DNA from: an uncultured Lachnospiraceae bacterium
GTDB lineage: Bacteria; Bacillota; Clostridia; Lachnospirales; Lachnospiraceae
Assembly (NCBI GenBank): GCA_945919075.1
Contig: CAMEIX010000014.1
Location: 1-64,000, forward strand
DNA length: 64,000 nucleotides
Direction: 5' to 3'
The position numbers and the translations under genes are program-made. The notes under the pieces are model-generated. The model worked only from the letters and a program-made list of their open reading frames with translations. It had not been told where the DNA came from and ran no database searches. Shown in pieces: positions 17,735 through 26,896 of the stretch; position 1 is the first letter of the stretch, and each line of letters begins with the position of its first letter.

Positions 17735-18835
17735 CTACTCCTTGAAAATCGCCTCCGTATCCACGGCCTCTTTGGAATCGGGATACTGCTCCAAAACTTC
17801 TAAGAATTTTTCAAAATGCTGGTCAAAAATATCAATCAAATCCGGATCAAACTGTTTTCCGGACTGTGCAATAATTTCCACCCTTGCCTCTTCCGGTGTC
17901 CATGCCTCCTTATACGGGCGCCAGCTCACCAGGGCATCAAACACATCCGCAATAGATACACATCTCGAGGTAATGTCAATATCCTCGCCCTGAATATTTG
18001 CATAACCCTTCCCGTCAAATCTCTCATGGTGCTCATAGGCAATCCTCGCGGAAAGTTGCATTAACTCTCCCTCGGAATTTTCCAACATCCTTTTCCCGTA
18101 GAGAGTGTGCTTCTTGATAATATCATACTCCTCTTCCGTAAGCCGTCCCGGCTTCTCCAATATATGATGGGGAATCAGTATCTTTCCTACGTCATGCATC
18201 ATGGAAGCAAGTCCCACTTTCCAGACCACTTCCTCTTCGTAGCCCAGTCCCCTGCACAATATTTTCGTATACTCGGACACACGCTTTACATGCATTCCGG
18301 TTTCTTTGGACTGGCTTTCAATCATCTGGGACAGAGAAGTGATAATACCCTCCTGCTCGGACAAAAGTTGCTCATTCTTCTGAATCAGGGAACGAATCAA
18401 TTCCTGGATTTTCCCGGTCATACTTGTGCAAACCACAGCAATGGCTATATATTCCACCATTCTCGGAAGAACCCCGTAAAATAAAGTCCCATGAAGTGTA
18501 ACCAGCGGCTCGTCCGGCACTACTTTTAATTGAAGTGCCAGCAAATGCGAAACAAGCATTACCGGAAGGCCGATGAGCGCCGTATACCATACGCTCCTTC
18601 TGTCACAGTACAGACAGGACACCACAATCGGGAAAACCAGCATGATAATGGCATGGTATGACAAAAAGGCATACAATACCCCCGACATCAACACGATTAG
18701 TGTCAGTACCAAATAACGGACAAATAAGCCCTTACAGTGAAATACATTGTAAAAAACTGTGGGCAGCGCCAGTTTCAGATTTGCATTGGCCTCATATTCC
18801 TCTATTAATTGATTTCTTAACTTTAACAGCCTCAT
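17735..18835 (-). CDS. Membrane HD-GYP-like phosphodiesterase
   Basis: The 366-residue protein has about five N-terminal hydrophobic segments (40-140), a coiled-coil linker and an HD domain. Visible are H182, HD at 214-215 (SMMHDVGKI), H243, and HH at 269-270 in EHHERFDGKGY. The HD-GYP signature is GYA instead of GYP. Family members hydrolyse c-di-GMP to pGpG or GMP; activity on c-di-GMP is inferred, and another cyclic dinucleotide is possible. GAGG precedes ATG 18835. A TATAAT box on the minus strand lies at 18878-18883, without a convincing -35. Confidence 0.82.
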   Translation of the reverse strand: MRLLKLRNQLIEEYEANANLKLALPTVFYNVFHCKGLFVRYLVLTLIVLMSGVLYAFLSYHAIIMLVFPIVVSCLYCDRRSVWYTALIGLPVMLVSHLLALQLKVVPDEPLVTLHGTLFYGVLPRMVEYIAIAVVCTSMTGKIQELIRSLIQKNEQLLSEQEGIITSLSQMIESQSKETGMHVKRVSEYTKILCRGLGYEEEVVWKVGLASMMHDVGKILIPHHILEKPGRLTEEEYDIIKKHTLYGKRMLENSEGELMQLSARIAYEHHERFDGKGYANIQGEDIDITSRCVSIADVFDALVSWRPYKEAWTPEEARVEIIAQSGKQFDPDLIDIFDQHFEKFLEVLEQYPDSKEAVDTEAIFKE

Positions 18836-18949
18836 CCTAATTCCTCAAAAATGGTTCAAAACTGTTCACATAATCACATTATAACAGAAGTTTTTGATTA
18901 TTTCATCAAATTTTATTGCCAAGCTTAATACAATATATCGGTTTCTACC

Positions 18950-19009
18950 GTGGGGCATATTTCCCTCCCCGCGGGGTTTAAACCCCGGCTTTTGCCTCTC
19001 ATGCCCCGC
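18950..19009. other. GC-rich nested palindrome element, candidate structured RNA
   Basis: In an otherwise AT-rich gap, an outer inverted repeat (18950-18958 with 19001-19009) encloses two overlapping perfect palindromes, CCCCGCGGGG (18967-18976) and GGGGTTTAAACCCC (18973-18986). It lies between the tRNA terminator and the HD phosphodiesterase promoter region, with no coding frame. It could be a structured leader or a dispersed repeat. No known riboswitch consensus matches by eye. Confidence 0.5.
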
Positions 19010-19021
19010 CCATAGTTCATA

Positions 19022-19062
19022 AGAAAAAAATAAGAGAAATGTTGCAAAATCAACATTTCTCT
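19022..19062 (-). terminator. Terminator of the tRNA-Tyr/tRNA-Leu unit
   Basis: A perfect 12-bp stem (19033-19044 with 19051-19062) with a 6-nt loop is followed on the minus strand by a U-run (A-run 19024-19030). Confidence 0.92.
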
Positions 19063-19075
19063 CATCTTAATTTAC

Positions 19076-19159
19076 TGCTGGTGGCCGGACTTGAACCGGC
19101 ACGGTGTTGCCACCGAGGGATTTTAAGTCCCTTGCGTCTGCCTATTCCGCCACACCAGC
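19076..19159 (-). tRNA. tRNA-Leu (anticodon TAA)
   Basis: The 84-nt gene has acceptor GCTGGTG/CACCAGC with discriminator A, a seven-base anticodon loop CTTAAAA (anticodon TAA), a long variable arm (class II) and the T-loop GGTTCAAGTCC. The 3' CCA is not encoded, so it depends on the CCA-adding enzyme encoded at 31966-33321. It reads UUA codons. Confidence 0.95.
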
Positions 19160-19225
19160 GTGTGACTACAGAGCCTACGGCCTCTTCCCGGGAAAATCCC
19201 TAATGGACCACTTAAGTCTGTATAA

Positions 19226-19307
19226 TGGATGGAGGTGGATTCGAACCACCGAAGCAAATTGCAGCAGATTTACAGTCTGTCCCCTTTGGCCACTCGGGAA
19301 TCCATCC
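19226..19307 (-). tRNA. tRNA-Tyr (anticodon GTA)
   Basis: The 82-nt class II tRNA has acceptor GGATGGA/TCCATCC with discriminator A, anticodon loop CTGTAAA (GTA), a variable arm and the T-loop GGTTCGAATCC. CCA is not encoded. It is co-transcribed with the downstream tRNA-Leu from the promoter at 19334-19362. Confidence 0.95.
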
Positions 19308-19333
19308 ATAACAGGTTACCCTGCCAATGAAGA

Positions 19334-19362
19334 ATTCTAACATATACACTACAAAAAAGCAA
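19334..19362 (-). promoter_or_regulatory. Promoter of the tRNA unit
   Basis: On the minus strand TTGCTT (19357-19362), a 17-base spacer and TAGAAT (19334-19339), about 27 bases before tRNA-Tyr. Confidence 0.75.
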
Positions 19363-19388
19363 GAATTACTTTACACTTTAATCACAAA

Positions 19389-21500
19389 CTATTCTTCTTC
19401 CTTCGTATATCTTAAAAGAATTGCAGAAAACTTAGGAACCTTTATGGTGATGCGGCCTGAAAGTACGGGAATAAATTCCTCTTCTGTGGAATAACCATTC
19501 TCATCACTTGTAAAAATACGGGTGAGCATGGTTTCCTTCGGCACACCGGCAAGCCAGACTTTAATGGTTTTCTCAATTTCATGATCGTTATTGTTAATCA
19601 TGACTATGGTCTGGGACTCTTCCGTAAAGCGCGCATACGCCATGTAATTATAATCCCTGTCCAGACTCTTTAAAGAACCAGTCTTAAGTTCCCCACATTC
19701 CTTGTGAATCCGTATAATCGCTTTATGAAAATTAATCAGTTCCTGATCCTCATGTCCCCAGGGATAGGTTCGGCGGTTGTCGGGATCAGTAAATCCGCAC
19801 ACACCGGCTTCATCCCCATAATAAAGGGTGGGTGCCCCGGGCCAGGTCATCTGTATTACAACGGCCTCACGGAAAACAGCAGGGTTATTGCCTTGATTTG
19901 CCGCATCCGGTCCTAAAGTATTGGTACGACCTACTTTGTGGCTGGTTCGGGTCATAAAGCGGGAATGATCATGGTTGGAAAGCTGATTCATGGAAACCAA
20001 TAAGCTTGGAGAAGAAAATGCGGAACCATGATGACGCATTGCATCCCAGAAACTATCGGCATTTCCCAGAAGATCCTGTCTGAAATCATCACTGTGCTTT
20101 TCCATACCGGTTAAAAACCAGGTCACTGGCTCCATAAAGGCATCATAGTTCATGACGGAATCCCACTGGTCGCCGGACAGCCATTCCCTGGTATCCCCAT
20201 AATGCTCTGCCAGAATAATAGCCTCCGGATTTGCCTGCTTTACGGCTTTACGGAACTCCCTCCAGAAAAAGTGATTATACTCGGGAGAAAATCCCAAGTC
20301 TGCTGCCACATCCAGACGCCACCCATCCGCATTATACGGGGGAGATACCCATTTGGCAGCCACATGCATGATATAGTCAAAAAGCTCTTTGGAACCTTCA
20401 TAGTTAAGTTTGGGTAAGGTGTCATGTCCCCACCAGCCATCGTAAGTGGGATTATAGGGCCATCTGTTCTGGTCATGGAAAAGGAAATAGTTCCGATACG
20501 GACTGTCTGCAGAAATATGTGCTCCCTTTGCGTAACCTTCTGCATTTTCATAAATGCGCTCACGGTCCATCCATTTATTGAAAGAACCGCAATGATTGAA
20601 TACCCCGTCTAATATAACGCGGATTCCGCGTTTGTGTGCTTCTTCTACCAGCTTTGCAAACAGTTCGTTGGATGCCTCCAGATTAGCCTTGTTGGTAACG
20701 CGGGTAATATATCGGGAAGCAAGACGGTTCTCATTCTGCCAGTTTTCCAGAAGTTCTCCGCTATCTTCCACAATTTTCCCAATGTGCGGGTCAATATAAT
20801 CATAATCCTGTATGTCATATTTGTGATTGGAAGGAGAGACAAACAGAGGATTAAAATAGATTACCTCCACACCCAGATCACTTAAGTAATCCAGCTTGTC
20901 CATTACCCCCTGCAAATCACCGCCGTAAAACTCTCTTACATCCATGGACTGGGGGTATCGGTTCCAATCCTCTACGCGATGTACTTTATCGTTGATATAC
21001 TGATATTCGTTAGTCAAAACATCATTGGATTTGTCTCCGTTGCAGAAGCGGTCCACATAAATCTGGTACATAACCGCTCCCTTTGCCCAGTTCGGAGTCT
21101 TAAATCCGGGAATAATCTTAAAATTGTAAAAATCTTCCTTATTGGCATGAAGTCCGCTTCTCGCATCATAAAACCCGGTAATTTTTCCCACGTGCACCTC
21201 AAAACAGTAAGAAAGTATTTCATTTTCCAACTGCACATCAATGCTGTAGTAATCGAAACTTTCGTCGGTTTTTTCCTTTATCATGATTTGCTTTTCGTTT
21301 TTACAGACAAAAAATACTCTGTCAATATTATTCTTTGCTGCCCGGAAACGAATAGTCACCTCATCATAAGGACTTGGCTCCGCAGGCGTTACATAATTCT
21401 CGGTTGTATCGGAAAACAGCGCCCTTTTGTTTAATACCGGACGCATACTTGCAATATAATACTGACTCTGTTCTTTGTTTCTGAATTGATCGAAATCCAT
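19389..21500 (-). CDS. GH13 alpha-amylase-family enzyme, neopullulanase/cyclomaltodextrinase-like
   Basis: The 703-residue protein has an N-terminal beta-sandwich (about 25-130, CBM34-like) before the GH13 barrel. The four GH13 regions are visible: VILDGVFNH, GWRLDVAAD with nucleophile D397, ILAEHYGD with acid/base E432, and NHDHSRF with D511. No signal peptide is present, so it acts in the cytosol on maltodextrins or cyclodextrins. ATG 21500 has AGAGG upstream and gives the natural N-terminus; the longer frame adds an unrelated 21 residues. The exact bond specificity cannot be read from sequence. Confidence 0.88.
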   Translation of the reverse strand: MDFDQFRNKEQSQYYIASMRPVLNKRALFSDTTENYVTPAEPSPYDEVTIRFRAAKNNIDRVFFVCKNEKQIMIKEKTDESFDYYSIDVQLENEILSYCFEVHVGKITGFYDARSGLHANKEDFYNFKIIPGFKTPNWAKGAVMYQIYVDRFCNGDKSNDVLTNEYQYINDKVHRVEDWNRYPQSMDVREFYGGDLQGVMDKLDYLSDLGVEVIYFNPLFVSPSNHKYDIQDYDYIDPHIGKIVEDSGELLENWQNENRLASRYITRVTNKANLEASNELFAKLVEEAHKRGIRVILDGVFNHCGSFNKWMDRERIYENAEGYAKGAHISADSPYRNYFLFHDQNRWPYNPTYDGWWGHDTLPKLNYEGSKELFDYIMHVAAKWVSPPYNADGWRLDVAADLGFSPEYNHFFWREFRKAVKQANPEAIILAEHYGDTREWLSGDQWDSVMNYDAFMEPVTWFLTGMEKHSDDFRQDLLGNADSFWDAMRHHGSAFSSPSLLVSMNQLSNHDHSRFMTRTSHKVGRTNTLGPDAANQGNNPAVFREAVVIQMTWPGAPTLYYGDEAGVCGFTDPDNRRTYPWGHEDQELINFHKAIIRIHKECGELKTGSLKSLDRDYNYMAYARFTEESQTIVMINNNDHEIEKTIKVWLAGVPKETMLTRIFTSDENGYSTEEEFIPVLSGRITIKVPKFSAILLRYTKEEE

Positions 21501-21583
21501 GAATTTGAACCTCTGCCTAAATTTTATCGTTTCTATTTTATAATAGAAAGGCTGTATGTGCAAGGAATTTAAGCCTGAAAAGT

Positions 21584-21614
21584 AAAAAAGACAGCTTGGG
21601 GAGCTGCCTTTTTT
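21584..21614 (-). terminator. Terminator downstream of ftsH
   Basis: AAAAAAGACAGCT (21584-21596) faces AGCTGCCTTTTTT (21602-21614) with one mismatch. On the minus strand a six-U run follows. It lies about 190 bases after ftsH and 84 bases before the GH13 ATG. Confidence 0.75.
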
Positions 21615-21799
21615 AGAGAAGGTATTTCTTTCTTATGGGGTATAGCAAAAAACTATATAATGTATTGGGGGGGTTACAAGTGTATAATAACACAAGCCCC
21701 CTATAGAGTCTATTTCCAAATTACACAAACTTTACAAATTGGATGATTTGTTTTTGGTAAATTTGCACAATTTTCCATTGCCTCAATTCGCAGGATGCC
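21615..21799. other. ftsH-GH13 intergenic region
   Basis: No coding sequence. It holds a run of seven G (21666-21672) that can pair with CCCCC (21697-21701) around ACAC/GTGT, forming a weak hairpin. A possible minus-strand promoter reads TTGTAA, a 16-base spacer and TATAGT (around 21651-21678). If that promoter is real, its transcript meets the terminator at 21584-21614 before the GH13 gene. Confidence 0.35.
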
Positions 21800-23605
21800 C
21801 TATACAAACAAGGCTTCAAACTCTTCTCTTTTGATTTTTTCCTTCTGAAGAAGAAGTTCTGCCGTTTTATGAAGAACGTCCTTATGCTCTAAGATAATTT
21901 CTTTTGCTTTCATGTAACATTCATCTACAATCGCTTTTACCTCTTTATCGATTTCTCCTGCAACACTCTCACTGTAAGCGCGGGTATGGGCTAAATCCCT
22001 ACCGATAAAGACTTCATCATCACTGTTGTCATAATCAATCACACCAATATTTTCCGACATACCGAAACGGGTCACCATCTTACGTGCCACCTTGGTAGCT
22101 TTCTTGATATCACTGGATGCGCCGGTCGTGATGTCGTCAAAAATAATCTCTTCTGCAATTCTGCCACCCAGGGAAACCATAATCTCCTGCTTCATTCTGC
22201 CCTTAGTCATAAACATTTCGTCTTTTTCGGGAAGGGGCATGGTGTAACCGGCTGCACCCACACCGGTAGGAATTATGGAAACCGTATAAACCGGTCCCAC
22301 ATCGGGAAGTACATGGAATAAAATTGCATGACCGGCTTCATGATAAGCGGTAATCTTCTTTTCTTTATCAGAAATAATACGGCTCTTCTTCTCTGCACCG
22401 ATTCCTACCTTAATGAAGGCAGCCCTGATATCTTCCTGTTCAATATAAGCCTTACCGGCCTTTGCGGCTAAAATTGCCGCTTCATTTAACAGATTTTCCA
22501 GATCCGCACCGGTAAATCCGGCGGAAGTACGGGCAATCTGTTCCAAATCCACATCATCACTTAAAGGCTTATTCTTGGAATGAACCTTTAAGATTTCTTC
22601 TCTGCCGCCTACATCGGGAGTTCCCACAGCGATCTTTCTGTCAAATCGTCCCGGACGTAAAATAGCAGGGTCTAAGATATCCACACGGTTTGTTGCGGCA
22701 AGGACAATGATTCCTTCGTTGACTCCAAAACCATCCATTTCCACCAGCAACTGGTTCAAGGTCTGCTCTCTTTCGTCATGTCCGCCACCCATACCGGTAC
22801 CACGGCGTCTTGCTACTGCATCGATTTCGTCAATAAAGACGATACAGGGCGCATGCTTGGTCGCATCCTGGAAAAGATCCCTGACACGGGAAGCACCGAC
22901 ACCGACAAACATTTCCACGAAATCCGAACCGGAAATACTGAAGAAAGGTACATTCGCTTCTCCTGCAATAGCCTTGGCAAGTAAAGTTTTACCGGTTCCG
23001 GGAGGTCCCTCAAGCAAAACACCCTTCGGAATTCTGGCACCGATTTTGGTATATTTTGCGGGATCTCTCAGGAAATCGATAATTTCCTCCAGTTCCTCTT
23101 TTTCTTCCTTCAGTCCGGCAACATCTTTAAGAGTCAGATGATTGTTTAATATTAACTGGGCCCGGCTCTTCCCGAAATTCATCATTTTGCTGTTTCCGGA
23201 ACTGCCACCGCCCTGACTGTTCATCATCAGGAAGAAAAATACAATAATAACCACCATGATAAGGGTAGGAACAAGGGAGGTCAAAATCCAGTTTTCCCGC
23301 TCTATGTCAAGGATCTTGGGTTCAATTCCGTAGCTACGGACCATTTCTTCCAGTTCCCGGATATCCGTGGCATACAGCTTTTCCTTCTCACCACTTGTTT
23401 TATCGATCCGCAGGTAGCCGGTACCGCCCTCTGCATTTGGTTGTACATAGACCTCGGAAATAGACTTGGTCTCTAAATCATTTATCAGATCTGCCCGGGT
23501 ATATTCTATATTATTCTTCTGCCAGCTGTTAATCATAATAAGACCAACAAGCAGAAATCCGATTAATAAAAAATACTGGCCAAATCCTCTTCTTTTCTGG
23601 TTCAA
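21800..23605 (-). CDS. ftsH: ATP-dependent membrane zinc metalloprotease FtsH
   Basis: FtsH degrades misfolded membrane proteins and regulatory proteins. The 601-residue chain has two membrane spans (about 9-28 and 107-128), an AAA+ domain with Walker A GPPGTGKT at 200-207 and Walker B FIDEIDA, and the M41 protease motif HEAGH at 422-426. The start codon is TTG at 23603-23605: GGAGG lies seven bases upstream and the residues that follow match the family N-terminus. It is last gene of the tilS-hpt-ftsH unit, conserved across Firmicutes. Confidence 0.97.
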   Translation of the reverse strand: MNQKRRGFGQYFLLIGFLLVGLIMINSWQKNNIEYTRADLINDLETKSISEVYVQPNAEGGTGYLRIDKTSGEKEKLYATDIRELEEMVRSYGIEPKILDIERENWILTSLVPTLIMVVIIVFFFLMMNSQGGGSSGNSKMMNFGKSRAQLILNNHLTLKDVAGLKEEKEELEEIIDFLRDPAKYTKIGARIPKGVLLEGPPGTGKTLLAKAIAGEANVPFFSISGSDFVEMFVGVGASRVRDLFQDATKHAPCIVFIDEIDAVARRRGTGMGGGHDEREQTLNQLLVEMDGFGVNEGIIVLAATNRVDILDPAILRPGRFDRKIAVGTPDVGGREEILKVHSKNKPLSDDVDLEQIARTSAGFTGADLENLLNEAAILAAKAGKAYIEQEDIRAAFIKVGIGAEKKSRIISDKEKKITAYHEAGHAILFHVLPDVGPVYTVSIIPTGVGAAGYTMPLPEKDEMFMTKGRMKQEIMVSLGGRIAEEIIFDDITTGASSDIKKATKVARKMVTRFGMSENIGVIDYDNSDDEVFIGRDLAHTRAYSESVAGEIDKEVKAIVDECYMKAKEIILEHKDVLHKTAELLLQKEKIKREEFEALFV

Positions 23606-23622
23606 AATGTTTCCTCCGTTAC

Positions 23623-24150
23623 TTATTCAAATTCTATCACACCGATATAGGGAAGATTACGATACATCTGGTCGTAATCCAATCCGTAACCGACAACAAA
23701 CTTATCCTCTATCTGAAATCCGGTCAGATCCACGTTTACGTCCACTACCCTGCGTTCCGGTTTATCCAAAAGAGTACAAAGATGCAGACTCCTGGGGCCT
23801 CTGTCACGAAGCATATCCATCAGATAACTTAAGGTTCTGCCGGAATCCACAATATCCTCTACCACAAGCACATCCCTATCCTTGATCGGCTCATCCAGAT
23901 CCTTCACAATTTTCACAACACCACTGGACTTTGTGGCACTTCCATAACTGGAAACGGACATAAAATCCAAAGAAACCGGCATATTCAGATGCTTTGCCAG
24001 TTCACACATAAAAAAGGCGCCGCCGCGCAATACACAGACCAGATGCAGTTCTTTTCCGGCAAACATCTCATTAATCTGCTCCGCCATTTCCTTAATCCGC
24101 CTGCTCACCTCTTCCTCTGAAATCAGTACACTCACATGATGCTTTTCCAT
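23623..24150 (-). CDS. hpt: Hypoxanthine phosphoribosyltransferase
   Basis: It converts hypoxanthine and guanine with PRPP to IMP and GMP. The 175-residue length is normal, and the PRPP motif [14 protein letters not shown] and the LRGGAFFM loop are present. GAGGAGG precedes the ATG. The tilS stop lies one base upstream and ftsH follows 17 bases downstream, so the three genes are co-transcribed. Confidence 0.97.
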   Translation of the reverse strand: MEKHHVSVLISEEEVSRRIKEMAEQINEMFAGKELHLVCVLRGGAFFMCELAKHLNMPVSLDFMSVSSYGSATKSSGVVKIVKDLDEPIKDRDVLVVEDIVDSGRTLSYLMDMLRDRGPRSLHLCTLLDKPERRVVDVNVDLTGFQIEDKFVVGYGLDYDQMYRNLPYIGVIEFE

Positions 24151-24151
24151 G

Positions 24152-25600
24152 CTATCTGCCTCCTCTTAATTGTACCTGCAAAATGCGTTTTGTATTCGTA
24201 TCAACCTTATAAAAACTGCTGATTCTGTAATCAAGTACCCATATCACATGATTTTCCTCCGCAACTAACGGCAGAAAATCCCTGTCATCCTTTGGAATTT
24301 TCTCATTCACCATATAATCCTGAAGGCTTTTTTTCCTGCCTTCCTCATCAATGACCAGATAATCACCCGGTTTTCTGGTACGAATTTCCAGAGATTTTTT
24401 CATTTTATCACAATCAAACCATTTCGTATACCTGTTTTGCGGAATGTTCATTGTTTTTTTATAATTCAGGACCGAAAAGACCAGTTCCCTGCCATCGGGA
24501 AGTACATACCGGCTCTCCCCTTCCTGTAATCTTGAAATCGGTATAAGGTAGGAAAGCTGTTTTGCTGCATTTTCCGAACTGGCCTCATCCTCCGCCCTTG
24601 GGGAAATCACCACTTTGCCATATTCTCTTTTCGCCACAAGCGCATAGGGAAGACTGACAGAACGGTTTTTGTCCGTAAGAAACAGCGAAAGCACATCCTC
24701 CACATGTCCTGCCGTAATATCCTTTCGCCCCGGTGTCAGGCGCGCAAAGGAATCCAGCAGCATCTGTTTCTGTAGGTAAGGATGATACTGCTTAAATCCC
24801 TCCACCTCATATTCCTCTCCGTTCTGCGTCATTTTCCGGCATTTATCTGCTGCCCTAAGGGCTTCTTTTTCTAAGAAATCCTGTGCCTCGGCCAAAAGAT
24901 CCATGGTACGGTTCATATTTTGTACCGCGCTTTCACAAACCTCTTCCTTAACCATCGGCAGAATATGATGGCGAATCCGGTTTCTGGTATAATCATCCTT
25001 TGCATTAGTACTGTCCGTGCAATAAGGCATTTTCTCTTCTTTCAGAAATTCCTCAATTTCTCTTCTCTCCACACAAAGCAGGGGGCGAATCACCCGGGTA
25101 CCGTCTTCCCGCTCTGTAACCGGCAAAATTCCGCCAAGACCCTTCACGCCGCTTCCGCGGAACAGATTAAAGAGCATGGTTTCGGCCCGGTCATCCTTAT
25201 GGTGTGCTACTGCAATACTGACTCTTCCCTTCCGGTTTAATGCCTCCGGAGAGTTTTGAATACAGTCCGAAAAAGCCCGGTACCGGGCCCATCTTCCGGC
25301 CTCTTCAACAGACATTCCCTTATCCTTTGCAATCTGTTCCACGCACACATCCACACCCAGAAAAGGAACCCCATATCGCTCACAGAGCGACCTCACATAG
25401 ACCTTATCCTCCTCTGCATCCGGCCGGACCCCATGATTTACATGGACAACCTGCATGGTAAAAGGAATCTTCTCCTTCAATTTGCATAGCACAAGAAAGA
25501 GGCACACGGAATCGGCCCCTCCTGAAACGCCTGCAACCACAAAATCTCCGGGCTGCAGCATATTCTGTTTTTCCACGTATTTCATGATTTTATCCAACAT
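24152..25600 (-). CDS. tilS: tRNA(Ile)-lysidine synthetase
   Basis: TilS attaches lysine to C34 of tRNA-Ile(CAU), changing its identity from Met to Ile; the reaction is essential. The 482-residue protein has the N-type ATP pyrophosphatase motif SGGADS at 26-31, the HHKDDRAETMLFNL helix and a C-terminal TilS substrate-binding domain. The start is uncertain: the first ATG has AAGG only one base upstream, and the ATG five codons later has better spacing from a weak GGA. Confidence 0.95.
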   Translation of the reverse strand: MLDKIMKYVEKQNMLQPGDFVVAGVSGGADSVCLFLVLCKLKEKIPFTMQVVHVNHGVRPDAEEDKVYVRSLCERYGVPFLGVDVCVEQIAKDKGMSVEEAGRWARYRAFSDCIQNSPEALNRKGRVSIAVAHHKDDRAETMLFNLFRGSGVKGLGGILPVTEREDGTRVIRPLLCVERREIEEFLKEEKMPYCTDSTNAKDDYTRNRIRHHILPMVKEEVCESAVQNMNRTMDLLAEAQDFLEKEALRAADKCRKMTQNGEEYEVEGFKQYHPYLQKQMLLDSFARLTPGRKDITAGHVEDVLSLFLTDKNRSVSLPYALVAKREYGKVVISPRAEDEASSENAAKQLSYLIPISRLQEGESRYVLPDGRELVFSVLNYKKTMNIPQNRYTKWFDCDKMKKSLEIRTRKPGDYLVIDEEGRKKSLQDYMVNEKIPKDDRDFLPLVAEENHVIWVLDYRISSFYKVDTNTKRILQVQLRGGR

Positions 25601-25656
25601 ACCTTAATAATAGTGGTTTTTTCTTGAAAAATCAATACTATGCCGGACTCCAAAAA

Positions 25657-26862
25657 TTACTTATTCTCCCAGATTCCGAAGACCAGAATGGTCATATCAT
25701 CCCGGATGCGGCCGCCTGTTTTGAACAAAATAAGCTGAAGCAGACTTTCCGCCATTTCTTTGGGATTTTCCTGATTCATATCCCGTACCAGATTTAAGAA
25801 AGCCTCCCCATATTCCTCTTCATCAAAAACATCTAAAACCCCGTCACTGACCATAATCACATAGTCCCCATCAATCAGTTTCCTGCAAAATCCGTTCTTT
25901 TCCCGGTCACCGAAGGCTCCCAGGGGAAACGTGCTGTCATAAATTCTTTCCACCATTTTGCCCCGTTTGATGTAACTGGCTGCCGCACCCAGTTTTATGA
26001 ATTCGCAAACCCCTGTATAGAGGTTCAGGCTGCAGATATCCAGAGTGGACATATTTTTTTCTTCCTCCGAAGCCAAAAGGGAGGTATTGACAAGGTGGGC
26101 AGCCACTTTGGGTTCGTATCCGGCCTCCAGAAGCTGCTCCATAAGTTCTAACACCGTCTCACTGTCCGCACAGGCTTTTTCACCGGATCCCATTCCATCC
26201 GAAAGAAGCACATTGACATAACCCCTCTCCGTCTCTGTCACGGAATAATTATCGCCGGAAAGGGTCTCCGTTTCCTTTATGGCTCTGGCAACCCCGGAAA
26301 GAATGGAAAATCCGGCTTCCTGCACCAGAAAATAAGTGCGCATAAATTCATCCACCGTGGAAGGACTGTCCACGGAAGGAATCAGACGTTCATTTAAGAT
26401 AACCGAAAGCATATTGGCCACCTCAGCAGTTTCCTTTTTTTTCTTCCGGTCCGTATTCATGGAGACTGCAATACGCAGAATATCATCATCCTCTATGTAA
26501 TAGATATCCGCAATATGGATTCCTTCTGCTCTCAAAAGCTGACGGATTCTTCTCTTTTTACCGGTTGGGAAAGGGCGGAATGCAAAAACCTCCCCGGCAA
26601 TTTGGGACATGATACCGGCCATTTCCTCCAGGTTTCCGGCGAGAATACTCTTTTCTTCGTGCAATTTTTCGAAGAACAGATACCGTTGTCTTTCCGATTC
26701 CTCCCCCGGCATTTCCTCCGGGGTTTCCCGTCCGGTATCCTTAACTGCTATATTTCTTGCGATTGCCTTGAAGGAATCCGCATAATGAATCAGTTTTTGT
26801 CTTCCATAATCGGTCAGAAGATAGGTTTTTTCCGTTTCCTTTTCCGGAATTAATTTTTTCAT
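25657..26862 (-). CDS. spoIIE: SpoIIE-type PP2C phosphatase without the membrane domain
   Basis: The 401-residue protein matches the cytosolic half of SpoIIE: a regulatory helical region (LIHYADSFKAIARNI, EEMAGIMSQIAGEVF) and a PP2C domain with LLSDGMGSGEKA, VSDGVLDVF and DDMTILVFG metal-binding motifs. SpoIIE of sporulating Firmicutes has about 800 residues with ten N-terminal spans, and these are absent here. ATG 26862 has AAAGGG eight bases upstream. SpoIIE dephosphorylates SpoIIAA to release sigma-F. The place between divIC and tilS is that of spoIIE in Bacillus, so it is the true orthologue, shortened, and not a random PP2C. Confidence 0.85.
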   Translation of the reverse strand: MKKLIPEKETEKTYLLTDYGRQKLIHYADSFKAIARNIAVKDTGRETPEEMPGEESERQRYLFFEKLHEEKSILAGNLEEMAGIMSQIAGEVFAFRPFPTGKKRRIRQLLRAEGIHIADIYYIEDDDILRIAVSMNTDRKKKKETAEVANMLSVILNERLIPSVDSPSTVDEFMRTYFLVQEAGFSILSGVARAIKETETLSGDNYSVTETERGYVNVLLSDGMGSGEKACADSETVLELMEQLLEAGYEPKVAAHLVNTSLLASEEEKNMSTLDICSLNLYTGVCEFIKLGAAASYIKRGKMVERIYDSTFPLGAFGDREKNGFCRKLIDGDYVIMVSDGVLDVFDEEEYGEAFLNLVRDMNQENPKEMAESLLQLILFKTGGRIRDDMTILVFGIWENK

Positions 26863-26896
26863 CCCATTCACCCTTTCTTCACATATTTGCCTGTCT

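Noticed and set aside
21666-21672. G-quadruplex at the G7 run
   Set aside because: Only a single G-run is present; the pairing with the nearby C-run is more plausible.
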